Source of the DNA: Tunicatimonas pelagia
Lineage (GTDB): Bacteria; Bacteroidota; Bacteroidia; Cytophagales; Cyclobacteriaceae
Direction of reading: 5' to 3'
NCBI RefSeq assembly: GCF_030506325.1
Contig: NZ_CP120683.1
Coordinates: forward strand, 4,601,001 to 4,665,000
Length of the DNA stretch: 64,000 nucleotides
The translations under genes were made by a program, and so were the position numbers. Shown piece by piece: positions 43,901-51,205 of the stretch (the first letter of the stretch is position 1; each line of letters begins with the position of its first letter). The notes below the pieces were generated by a model. The model was not told the DNA's origin, ran no database searches, and worked only from the letters and a program-made list of their open reading frames with translations.

Positions 43901-45316
43901 TGGGAGTGGAACTTTGGCAACGGCTTTCGTAGTACGCAACAGCATCCGCAGACTACTTACATTCAAACGGGAACCTACACCGTTCAATTGACTGTAACTA
44001 GCAGCCCGGGTTGCCGATCTACACTTTCTAAGGAAATTACAGTGGTACAACGGGCTATTATGCCCCAGCTGGAGAATAAGCTCATCTGCCGGGGCGAATC
44101 GGTTAGTTTGCAAGCAACGAACACCGCTCTCATCAACGTATTTGCCGATGCTAGTTTAACTGAATTGCTGTTCGAAGGAGAACAATTTACGACTGAAGCA
44201 ATCAATCAAGATGATACGTTATACGTGGTAAATGCCGCCGAAGAGTTTGATAGCCGTCCGCTACCGGTAATCATTAAGGTGTGGCAACCCGATTTGCAAA
44301 TTCGCTACGCACTGGATACTATTGATCTTTCTAACAAGTATCGCCTGAACATTAGTCTAACCGGAGATACCCGGGCTATTACCCAGTACACTTGGTTGGT
44401 GAACGATATTGAGGTTAGCCAGCAAGCAGCGTTTGCCCACAATTTTTCTGATTCGCCGACAGAAGACTGGCGTTTAACATTGATCTACGAAGTAGACTCG
44501 GCAGATTTAAACTGTACGTATACGCTAGAAGAGAACATTATTCGTACCCAGGCTGAAGAGCCGGAGCTGTCGCCCGTTCGTATTTGCCAGGGTGAGGCGG
44601 TAACTGTTTCACCCGAAAATGGCGAATTGTTTTACTTTTACCCTGATGCCAGTCTTGCTACTCCAATTTACGCAGGAAGAAGGCTGCTGCTCGATTCGGT
44701 GGCCATGAATACCACCATTTACATCACCAATCTGGATGGTTTGATAGAAAGCAAGGCTACTGCGGTAAGCGTAGAAATCAATCGTTTTGCTGATTTTAAA
44801 ACTTTATCGGATACTATTTATCTATCTGAACCCAATATGGCGGTATTGCAGGCATTTCCCCTGAACGAAAGTGATTCATCAATCAATTGGCAGTGGGACT
44901 TAGGCGACGGTAATTTCGCTTATCAAGCTGCTCGGGTCACTCCTCAATTTGACTCAGTTGGTGTATATCCCGTTCGGTTGCTGGCTACCCGTAGCGATGG
45001 TTGCACTAATTTAGTAAGCAAAACACTGGTGGTGCGAAACGTAGCCAGTACCCAAATTGACCCTGAAGACCGGGCGTTGAAAATTTATCCTAATCCGGTG
45101 CAGAACGTATTTTATCTGGAGAATCTACTTTGGTACCAAAAGAATATCACACTAAGTTTACTTTCCCCGGAAGGCCAGGTGGTGCTGCACCATCAACTGT
45201 TCTACGGCGAGTTTCCGTTACCAGTTGATGTACCTCAGCCACTGCGACAAGGTATCTACGTACTTCGCCTTCAGCGTGATAATAAAGTGTTCTACCGGAA
45301 ATTATTGGTTCACTAG
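40988..45316 (+). CDS. Subtilisin-like S8 protease with PKD domains and T9SS sorting domain
   Basis: 1442 residues. Signal peptide at about 1-30, then a propeptide. The S8 catalytic domain has Asp near 184 (IGYLDTGVEFGH), His near 238 (EDPHGTMVTGVG), the AAAGNSG oxyanion motif, and Ser near 393 (GSGSSFASPMVAGA). Long beta-rich modules follow, including two PKD-like domains near 965-1020 (WEWNFGNGFRST) and 1295-1345 (WQWDLGDGNF). The last 75 residues are a type A sorting domain (LKIYPNPVQNVFYLEN... LRQGIYVLRL) directing export by the type IX secretion system. It is likely a secreted or surface-attached endopeptidase. Confidence 0.92.
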   Translation: MMIFGRIGYQPFIFLFFIGFFLAKVNATQAQSRTFRLPTGISEADYLPGEIVLKIRSQSSPSTRTARSSLSVLRQVREITQTQQITSVLDQPSRVAPLARQEPTAQIYRLHTERDVVATINQLLQLGEVVYAEPYYLLKPLNEYIPNDPEAAKNGQQRYLESVQAYEAWAIERSNSDMLIGYLDTGVEFGHQDLTDNLYRNEADPINGIDDDGDGYIDNYVGWDFADNDNDPTADEDPHGTMVTGVGSASADNRVGMAGLGFNASYMPIKIFRSKDGRFGFGYEAIAYAADQGCKVINLSWGGANAYSEFGQDMINYAVLEKDAVVVAAAGNSGKQEDFYPAAFNNVLSVAMANNEGGRVANTTSSYFVDLVAPGSSTYTTKNDDGYGSGSGSSFASPMVAGAAALVRSKYPDLSAPQVMEIMRLSAKDVSDVTANQGYDETLGAGLLQAAQALKPIESPALRMTDFACRNHAGPYAYYGDTLTIRVDMQNLLSTSTANTQIILSSVSEYVTVLDSVFRPGAIDSLGTVSNTTQPFRVVLRDDLPASEQLYFRLGLEDGTYQDYQYFFIVSSSNYPSVTKNDLQITVGNQGEVAFDPSGFSVGSVRYQNQAVATEAGLLIGIDSAYVSDNFINDFTELNREQDFQAEDNIRFTKAAVPAYQLRSAFSDANATNSLSLRVEQTWLADTISTENYIISEYRVVNRADSTLTDVSVGLFTNWNLDDRTENRTGWDATYSLAYSYSTSEETYAGLALLTNQTANHQPLNLQSLNGNTSDIGADVSEREKYDWAAQGVNSSQAGTNGAGNDVAQVLAATVDSILENQGQVVAFAWVAGSSLAELQSAATKAQAFYADYQNEPALLTTVLVCTDSTATIQLADDHRFYQDALGATLLTEGQELTTTAITQDTALYAASLAKGYEERIKKINVLIREPRAAFSVIDSLNPGWQNDTLFLDETKNYVLNFQDESLNAVAWEWNFGNGFRSTQQHPQTTYIQTGTYTVQLTVTSSPGCRSTLSKEITVVQRAIMPQLENKLICRGESVSLQATNTALINVFADASLTELLFEGEQFTTEAINQDDTLYVVNAAEEFDSRPLPVIIKVWQPDLQIRYALDTIDLSNKYRLNISLTGDTRAITQYTWLVNDIEVSQQAAFAHNFSDSPTEDWRLTLIYEVDSADLNCTYTLEENIIRTQAEEPELSPVRICQGEAVTVSPENGELFYFYPDASLATPIYAGRRLLLDSVAMNTTIYITNLDGLIESKATAVSVEINRFADFKTLSDTIYLSEPNMAVLQAFPLNESDSSINWQWDLGDGNFAYQAARVTPQFDSVGVYPVRLLATRSDGCTNLVSKTLVVRNVASTQIDPEDRALKIYPNPVQNVFYLENLLWYQKNITLSLLSPEGQVVLHHQLFYGEFPLPVDVPQPLRQGIYVLRLQRDNKVFYRKLLVH

Positions 45317-45337
45317 GGATATGATTAATCACGTCCC
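45316..45337. terminator. Short palindromic hairpin between convergent genes
   Basis: A 22-base near-palindrome (GGGATATGATT / AATCACGTCCC) centred on TGATTAATCA fills the 23-bp gap between the end of the S8 protease and the end of the DUF4494 gene. One of its 11 pairs is mismatched and one is a wobble. The position suggests a shared terminator, though no T-run follows. Confidence 0.45.
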
Positions 45338-45339
45338 TA

Positions 45340-45849
45340 CTACACCGACTGATCTTCGTTTACCTCAGAAAGTGGGCGATAATTATCCGGGGCTTCCTGA
45401 AATTTGGTGTCTTCTTCTTCGGGAGATTCGTAGGGAAACACTTCCACGATGGGGCTTTCTACAATTTCGGTCACCCGGAAGTCCACCAGCATATTATTCA
45501 GGCTTTGGTACATTCGGTCGTAAGCTTCCTTTACATTAGGAGCGGTAAGCAGTACGTAATTGGTGATCTTCTTCTCTGCTCCCTTTCCTTCTTCCTCCAG
45601 GGTATACACCATTTTACACCGGTGCCAGAGGTAGCTGTCTTCGTAATTAAACACGTCCGAAATTTTTGCCTTGGCTATGCCAGTCACGTAGAACTCACCT
45701 TGAATCAGCGATTCCATTTTTTCGTAAATACGTCGCTCAGCTTCAGTAAACGAAACCGCATCTACCAAATACATTTCCGATACGTTCTTCGCTTTCCCTT
45801 TCTCGTCTATTTTTTGATATTTTATCTTGCAGGTAAACCAGGTATTCAT
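45340..45849 (-). CDS. DUF4494 domain protein
   Basis: 169 residues from the ATG at 45849 (MNTWFTCKIKYQKIDEKGK). The frame runs on upstream into repeat sequence, so the internal ATG is preferred. It has two similar halves: KNVSEMYLVDAVSFTEAERR and KKITNYVLLTAPNVKEAYDR, each a strand followed by a helix. The acidic tail PYESPEEEDTKF is typical. DUF4494 is widespread and conserved in Bacteroidota, and its function is not known. Cytosolic. Confidence 0.88.
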   Translation of the reverse strand: MNTWFTCKIKYQKIDEKGKAKNVSEMYLVDAVSFTEAERRIYEKMESLIQGEFYVTGIAKAKISDVFNYEDSYLWHRCKMVYTLEEEGKGAEKKITNYVLLTAPNVKEAYDRMYQSLNNMLVDFRVTEIVESPIVEVFPYESPEEEDTKFQEAPDNYRPLSEVNEDQSV

Positions 45850-45922
45850 GATAATGAGTAATGATGGATGATTAATGAATGATGACTGATGAATATCGGA
45901 TAGCATTATTCATCAATCATTA
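45850..45922. repeat. ATTAATCATCA-family inverted repeat upstream of DUF4494
   Basis: Arms around TAATGAATGATGACTGATGAAT (approximately 45873-45894) and ATTCATCAATCATTAAT (approximately 45907-45923) can pair with few mismatches. It lies immediately upstream of the DUF4494 start, as the related repeats abut genes elsewhere. Confidence 0.55.
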
Positions 45923-46109
45923 ATTTGGGGGAAGCAAAACTACAGTTTCCTGGTTAAATCCCCGAGTGCTTTGGGCAAAATTATCAGAGAAGTTTGCTTA
46001 CGACTGAATCTCAGTGGGTTGCAAGACAATTACTGAGAAGTTTGCATCAATACTAAAAATTAGTGGCGAAAACCGGGAATTCTACTGGAAATTTCCGTAA
46101 GTAGAAAGT

Positions 46110-47279
46110 ATGTCTTACACCCGAAAAATCGTCGTTACCTGCGCGCCTCTCATCAGTCCAATCTTAGCCAAAGAAATTGAGGGGCTAAATTTACCCGTCA
46201 AGAGTATCAATCGCCTGGATGTAGAAACTGAGGGCACACTCTTAGATGCTATGCGGCTCAACCTACAACTACGAACCGCGCACCGGGTATTGTACCAGCT
46301 AAAGTCATTCACGATTAATCAGCCCAACGAGTTATATCAGGAGATTTATAATTACCCCTGGGAAAATCAGATTCCGTTGGACGGCTATTTTTCAGTGCAG
46401 TCGTATGTGAAGCACCCTACTATTTCCGACGGGAGGTTTGCCAACTTGAAAGTAAAAGATGCAGTGGTAGATCGTTTTATGAAACGGTTTGGTCGTCGCC
46501 CTAACTCCGGACCAATGAACGACCGGGTAGTGCTGTTTCTGTACTGGACGGAAGAAGAAGCTGCCATTTACCTAGATACATCGGGTGAAAGCCTGAGTAA
46601 GCGGGGCTACCGGGAAGTTACCGTGGCGGCTCCCATGCAAGAATCGCTGGCGGCGGCTCTACTGCTTTCTACCCAATGGCATCCCTCACAACCACTTATT
46701 AATCCAATGTGTGGGAGTGGTACCATTGCTATTGAAGCGGCCCTAATGCAGCAACAAACCTACCCCGGACTACTTCGGGGCAACTACAGTTTTATGCACC
46801 TTAAGTCGTACCAGAGCGGTATCTGGCGACGGCTACGGCAAGACTTGAAGCTAGACCAGCAGTCGCGGCGGGATGCCCAGCGAAATATTGTAGCTACTGA
46901 CAGTAATCCAGACGCAATTGAGGCGGCTAAAAAAAATGCCCGAGCGGCGGGGGTAAGTCACCTTATTCAGTTTCAGCTAAGCGACTTTGCCGAAACTTCG
47001 GTGCCTGAGGTCAAAAAGACATCTGCTGGTAATCCGGTTATTGTTATCAACCCACCCTACGGTGCCCGACTTGGCGAAGAACGTAAACTAGAAGTGCTGT
47101 ACGCCCGAATCGGGGATTTTTTCAAGCAACAAGGGGCAGGCTACTACGGATACGTGTTTACCGCTAATCGGGATCTGGCTAAGAAAATTGGCCTAAAAAC
47201 CAGCCGTAAGCAAGAATTTCTCAACGGAAAACTACCTTCTCAGCTTTTAGAGTACGAATTGTATACTGGTAGCAAGTAG
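46110..47279 (+). CDS. THUMP-domain class I SAM-dependent RNA methyltransferase (RlmL/TrmN-like)
   Basis: 389 residues. An N-terminal ferredoxin-like plus THUMP region (LQLRTAHRVLYQL; HPTISDGRFANLKVKDAV) binds RNA. The Rossmann methyltransferase has the SAM motif NPMCGSGTIAIEAAL and a nucleotide-binding VIVINPPYGARLGE, whose NPPY marks N2-guanine or related base methylation. The E. coli RlmL N-terminal half modifies 23S rRNA G2445. This protein matches that half in length, so an rRNA N2-guanine methyltransferase is the likely role, with tRNA (TrmN) as the alternative. Confidence 0.85.
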   Translation: MSYTRKIVVTCAPLISPILAKEIEGLNLPVKSINRLDVETEGTLLDAMRLNLQLRTAHRVLYQLKSFTINQPNELYQEIYNYPWENQIPLDGYFSVQSYVKHPTISDGRFANLKVKDAVVDRFMKRFGRRPNSGPMNDRVVLFLYWTEEEAAIYLDTSGESLSKRGYREVTVAAPMQESLAAALLLSTQWHPSQPLINPMCGSGTIAIEAALMQQQTYPGLLRGNYSFMHLKSYQSGIWRRLRQDLKLDQQSRRDAQRNIVATDSNPDAIEAAKKNARAAGVSHLIQFQLSDFAETSVPEVKKTSAGNPVIVINPPYGARLGEERKLEVLYARIGDFFKQQGAGYYGYVFTANRDLAKKIGLKTSRKQEFLNGKLPSQLLEYELYTGSK

Positions 47280-47301
47280 GGTACAGTTCTTGAAGCTAAA
47301 A

Positions 47302-47764
47302 GTTTAAAGTTGCAGGTTGCAAGCTTATAATTATAGGTTTTGACAGGGATGAAGAAGATTCAGGATTTTGAGGTTTGGCAAAAAGCTTCTTCTATTGCTT
47401 CTGTAATTCTTAGCCTGACTAATAAACCGCCGTTAAAAAGCGACTTTACGGTCTGCATTTTCTATCTCAAGCAATATTGCTGAAGGGTTTGAATACGACA
47501 ACAATCGGGATTTTATCCGTTTTCTGAGATACGCCAAAGGTTCAGCGGGCGAATTACGAAGTCAGTTATATATTTTGCATAGCGTAAAAATGATCAACGT
47601 TCGACAGTATGAAGCAATGAGGGAAGAATTGCTTGTCTTATCCCGGCAATTATCAAGTCTGATTAATTATTTAAAGAAATATGTGTGATAAGCCATTCAA
47701 TCCTCTCAAGCTAAAAATACGTAAACCTAAAACTTATAGCTTGCTAAACCCAAGACCTTTAAAC
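47302..47764. mobile_element. Inverted-repeat-flanked four-helix-bundle cassette (IVS-like)
   Basis: About 463 bp. The left end 47302-47340 and right end 47723-47764 are imperfect inverted repeats. GTTTAAAG at 47302-47309 pairs with CTTTAAAC at 47757-47764, and a 22-base inner part (47319-47340 with 47723-47744) shares the blocks AAACCTA and AGCTTGC. The repeats enclose one ORF of the S23/four-helix-bundle family. This layout, complementary ends around such an ORF, resembles intervening sequences in some bacterial 23S rRNA genes. Here it sits between protein genes and the ORF is decayed. Mobility is inference. Confidence 0.5.
47349..47688 (+). pseudogene. Four-helix-bundle protein (S23/IVP family), frameshifted
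   Basis: The first frame from ATG 47349 reads MKKIQDFEVWQKASSIAS and on to NKPPLKSDF, then leaves the family. The adjacent frame continues LRSAFSISSNIAEGFEYDNN and RFLRYAKGSAGELRSQLYIL, and ends at TGA 47686-47688. The family normally has five or so residues (about GLRDQ) between these parts, so a deletion near 47444-47446 of about 14 bp explains the break. Intact members are about 115-120 residues and form helical-bundle oligomers of unclear function. Confidence 0.85.
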
Positions 47765-47811
47765 GCAATCAACCAATACCTGAATCGCAGTAGGCACGTT
47801 ATCAGTACACA

Positions 47812-50172
47812 GTGAGTAAGTTGATGAAAAATATCGTGGAGCCTTTGTATTACTCTCTTCCGGTGCAGTTGCTAATTTTGCATGTGCGGAAGAATCAATT
47901 GCTGTTGCTCTGTTGGGTATTGCTTATCTCCATTGTTATTGGTCAGTTCGGGAAAAGCTTGGGTATTCCCTACCTCTTTCTTGACCCGGAATACCTTGGG
48001 CAGGTTAATTTTTTTAGCTTTTTGTGGGTAGGTATGGCCTTTGGCGGATTTACAATGGCTTATCATATTACCTGCTATATTCTGGACGGCCCTGGCTTCG
48101 GATTCGTAGGTACCCTATCGCGCCCCTTCGCAAAATTTGCGCTAAACAACAGCCTGATTCCTCTTTTCTTCTTGAGTATTTATCTTCTTTGCCTAATCAA
48201 CTTTCAGCTAGCCAACGAATACAATAACTTCTTGGGAATTGCCGAAAAGATGGCTGGTTTCTTCGGTGGACTGGTACTGATTGTTCTGTTAACGTTTGAG
48301 TATTTCCGGTGGACGAACCAAGACATTGTGCGCCTGTTGGCTTCTACCGTAAACCGAAAACTGAAAAAAGTGCGTTTTTCTCGGGTTCGTATTATGGGTA
48401 ACTGGAAAGAAACGAAGAAAGGGGGGCGAAGGGTAGATAATTACCTGGATTTAAGACTACAGTTGCGAAAAGCACCAGTGGTTCAACACGATAAATCGCT
48501 GGTGCTGCAAGTATTTAACCAGAACCATCTCAATTCGGTAATTATCGAGTTGTTTATTTTTGCGCTGATTCTGGTACTGGGCATCTTCAGTAGTAATCCT
48601 CTGGTGCAGATTCCTGCTGCTGCCAGCATTTTGCTGTTCATTACGGTTATTCTGATGATGGCCGGGGCAGTTTCATTCTGGCTGAAGGGGTGGGCTACTA
48701 CTGCGGTTATTGTTAGTTTTTTCTTACTAAATATATTCGTGCGCTACGAGTGGGGCGAAAATTCGTATCGGGCGTTTGGCTTAGACTATGCCACCGTAGA
48801 GACTGAATATTCGCTCAATCGTCTGAAAGCCCTGAACGATACCAGCTACTACCACCAGGACTACCAAGCTACTAAAAAGATTTTAGATACATGGTATGAG
48901 CGCATGTACGACCAGTACGCTTACAGTGCCGAATATCGTCCGAAGATGGTGCTGGTGTGTACCAGTGGCGGTGGGCTTCGCTCGGCGATGTGGACCACCG
49001 TGGCACTACAGCACGCCGATAGTGTTACTGACGGAAGGTTAATAGATCATACCCGGCTATTTACCGGAGCTTCGGGTGGGCTAATTGGGGCAGCCTATTT
49101 CCGGGAGCTGGCGTGGCAAGACCAGCGAAAGCAAGTGAAGCCAAATTTGCCTATTGTGCTAGCTCGTAACAATACGTCGGAACAGCCATCTATTTACGAT
49201 CCTTACTACGCCCAGCTAATTGCCCAAGACAATCTAAATCCGATTATATTCACCTTGCTGGTGAACGATCTGATGGTGCGTAACCAGACTTTCTCGTACG
49301 GAGGGTTTACCTATACTAAAGACCGAGGCTACGCCTTTGAAGAACAATTCAATAAGAATACCCATCATTTGCTGGATAAGCAACTAAGCGATTATCGGGT
49401 ACCGGAACAAAATGCCGAGATGCCGATGATAATACTCACTCCGGCTATTGTGAACGATGGCCGTAAGCTGTACATCTCGCCTCAGCACGTTTCGTATATG
49501 CACATTCGGTTACCTCACGAAAATCGTAGCCACCGGTCAATTATCAAAGGGGTAGATTTTCGCCGATTACTACATCAGCAGCACGCCGATAGCTTACGAT
49601 TTTTAACCGCTCTACGAATGAATGCGGCATTTCCGTACGTAACTCCCAACGTTACTTTACCCACCTCACCGGCTATTCAAATCATGGATGCGGGCATGAC
49701 TGATAATTTCGGTATTTCGGATGCGCTACGGTTTATGTTTGTGTTTCGGGAATGGATTAATACTCACACCTCAGGAGTGGTGTTACTGAACATTCGCGAT
49801 TCGGAAAAGATTGAGGATGTTAAAGCGCCGAACAGTGCCTCACTTATTGAGCGCATGGTAGCTCCGTTCCGCTTCTTCTACGACAATTTATTCAATATTC
49901 AGGATATTAGTAACGATGACCGGATTGAACTAGCCCAATCGTGGTTGGATGTAGATATGCACAGTATTTATCTGGAGTATACCTCGGAGGTACCCAAGAG
50001 CTGGAAGTTGCTGAACCCTGATCGGAGTACGCTAGAACGCCCCTCGTTAAGCTGGCGACTTACCAGTCGAGAGAAGAATAATATTTTCGAAAATATCGGT
50101 CATCCTAAAAATGTAGCAGCACTGAATGAGCTAAAAAAGCTGCTAGCTACCGAAAAAACCAAAAATGAATGA
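47812..50172 (+). CDS. Membrane-anchored patatin-like phospholipase
   Basis: 786 residues from GTG; an ATG four codons on (47824) is an equally good start. Residues 1-335 contain roughly six membrane helices (LLLLCWVLLISIVIGQF; FFGGLVLIVLLTFEYF; AASILLFITVILMMAGAVSFW). The C-terminal half is a patatin domain: the oxyanion CTSGGGLRSAMWT, nucleophile elbow FTGASGGLIGA with Ser near 421, and Asp near 626 in IMDAGMTDNFGI, where DA replaces the usual DG. It probably hydrolyses acyl chains of membrane lipids from the cytoplasmic face. The fusion to a multi-helix membrane domain is less common than soluble patatins. Confidence 0.85.
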   Translation: MSKLMKNIVEPLYYSLPVQLLILHVRKNQLLLLCWVLLISIVIGQFGKSLGIPYLFLDPEYLGQVNFFSFLWVGMAFGGFTMAYHITCYILDGPGFGFVGTLSRPFAKFALNNSLIPLFFLSIYLLCLINFQLANEYNNFLGIAEKMAGFFGGLVLIVLLTFEYFRWTNQDIVRLLASTVNRKLKKVRFSRVRIMGNWKETKKGGRRVDNYLDLRLQLRKAPVVQHDKSLVLQVFNQNHLNSVIIELFIFALILVLGIFSSNPLVQIPAAASILLFITVILMMAGAVSFWLKGWATTAVIVSFFLLNIFVRYEWGENSYRAFGLDYATVETEYSLNRLKALNDTSYYHQDYQATKKILDTWYERMYDQYAYSAEYRPKMVLVCTSGGGLRSAMWTTVALQHADSVTDGRLIDHTRLFTGASGGLIGAAYFRELAWQDQRKQVKPNLPIVLARNNTSEQPSIYDPYYAQLIAQDNLNPIIFTLLVNDLMVRNQTFSYGGFTYTKDRGYAFEEQFNKNTHHLLDKQLSDYRVPEQNAEMPMIILTPAIVNDGRKLYISPQHVSYMHIRLPHENRSHRSIIKGVDFRRLLHQQHADSLRFLTALRMNAAFPYVTPNVTLPTSPAIQIMDAGMTDNFGISDALRFMFVFREWINTHTSGVVLLNIRDSEKIEDVKAPNSASLIERMVAPFRFFYDNLFNIQDISNDDRIELAQSWLDVDMHSIYLEYTSEVPKSWKLLNPDRSTLERPSLSWRLTSREKNNIFENIGHPKNVAALNELKKLLATEKTKNE

Positions 50173-50365
50173 GTGAATGACCCTATTGTTGGGGTTTGGG
50201 AGTTAGGGATTAGGTGTTGGAAGTTGGAAACCGGAAACCAGAGCGGTAGCTTCGCCTATTCGATCCCCGCCGGGACCGAAGACCGGAAAAGATAGCATCT
50301 TTGTTAACTACTTGTTCTATTAATTATCACTCACTATCCATTATCAATTTTCCATTGTACACTGC

Positions 50366-50629
50366 TCACTGCCCATTGTTCATTGGCTCTTGCACTACTT
50401 TTTGCACTTTCTGTAAATCGGTAGAGGCATCTACCATCAGGTGCCAGCTTACTTGTTTTCCATTTTCCATTGATTCGTAAGCCAGTCCTTTATCGGTAGC
50501 AATCACTCGACATTTACCCAAATCGTAGCGTAACGACTGGACTATATCGCCCTCGCTGATAGGATTATTGTTGAGATCCGCCAAAACCGGAGTGTGAGTA
50601 GTCTGTTTCTTCTTGAAAAATCCGAACAT
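50366..50629 (-). CDS. Small hypothetical protein
   Basis: 87 residues beginning MFGFFKKKQTTHTPVLAD, then a compact beta-rich part: SEGDIVQSLRYDLGKCRVI, GLAYESMENGKQVSWHLM. The pattern resembles small SH3-like or beta-barrel domains with a GDIV turn. No signal peptide. I do not recognise it. It is downstream of the SusCD operon on the same strand, 127 bp away, and probably separate. The 190-bp gap after it holds low-complexity repeats. Confidence 0.65.
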   Translation of the reverse strand: MFGFFKKKQTTHTPVLADLNNNPISEGDIVQSLRYDLGKCRVIATDKGLAYESMENGKQVSWHLMVDASTDLQKVQKVVQEPMNNGQ

Positions 50630-50756
50630 GAATAAGCACTTGATTAAATGGTTGTTTCTACGGAATACGTTGGTGACAAGTTAGCACCCAACCTGAAAAA
50701 GAGAGTGCCAGAGTCATCTGCACTCTCTTCATCAATTATTACCTCTTGTAAGGCAT

Positions 50757-51173
50757 CTATTGTACAGTTAGCTCAACCCGCTCTCGTTGCGGGAACTCTC
50801 GCTGAGTACGAAGTAGCATATCTAATGTGACCACTGTGCCACTGTCTAAAGCGGGAACCGTATAACTCACCGTCCGGCTAACCTCACTGCCGGAATTAGC
50901 TGATGATTCGTCTAGCTGAGTAAGTGCAGTAAAATCGCCGTTCCCAATTTGTTCTAGTATTTCAATTTGGGTAGCGGGATCGTCTACCGGGTTTACGTAG
51001 TTGATAGAGAGAGTAACATTTTCGCCCGGCTGGGGTTCATCGTTGCTCAAGCTGTACTCTACTACGGTGGCAGTAGAAGTCCCTACTGTTTGTAGACCGG
51101 GAAGCTCCTCGTTTTCTTCACACGCCATCACTAGAACAAAGAACGTAAGGAGTAAATATGTTATTTCTTTCAT
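50757..51173 (-). CDS. Small lipoprotein of the SusCD operon
   Basis: 138 residues from the ATG at 51173 (MKEITYLLLTFFVLVMAC, lipobox VMAC). The ATG eight codons earlier would spoil the signal peptide. The mature part is one beta-sandwich-like domain (EPQPGENVTLSINYVNP ... SRTVSYTVPALDSGTVV) of the kind seen in surface glycan-binding or cohesin-like partners. It follows susD by 32 bp, so it is likely a third surface lipoprotein of the uptake complex. Confidence 0.75.
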   Translation of the reverse strand: MKEITYLLLTFFVLVMACEENEELPGLQTVGTSTATVVEYSLSNDEPQPGENVTLSINYVNPVDDPATQIEILEQIGNGDFTALTQLDESSANSGSEVSRTVSYTVPALDSGTVVTLDMLLRTQREFPQRERVELTVQ

Positions 51174-51205
51174 GATTATACCAAATTTTAGGTTCATCGT
51201 CTATT

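Noticed and set aside
47302-47764. Diversity-generating retroelement accessory gene (Avd-like)
   Set aside because: Avd is also a four-helix bundle, but there is no reverse transcriptase and no template/variable repeat pair in the region.
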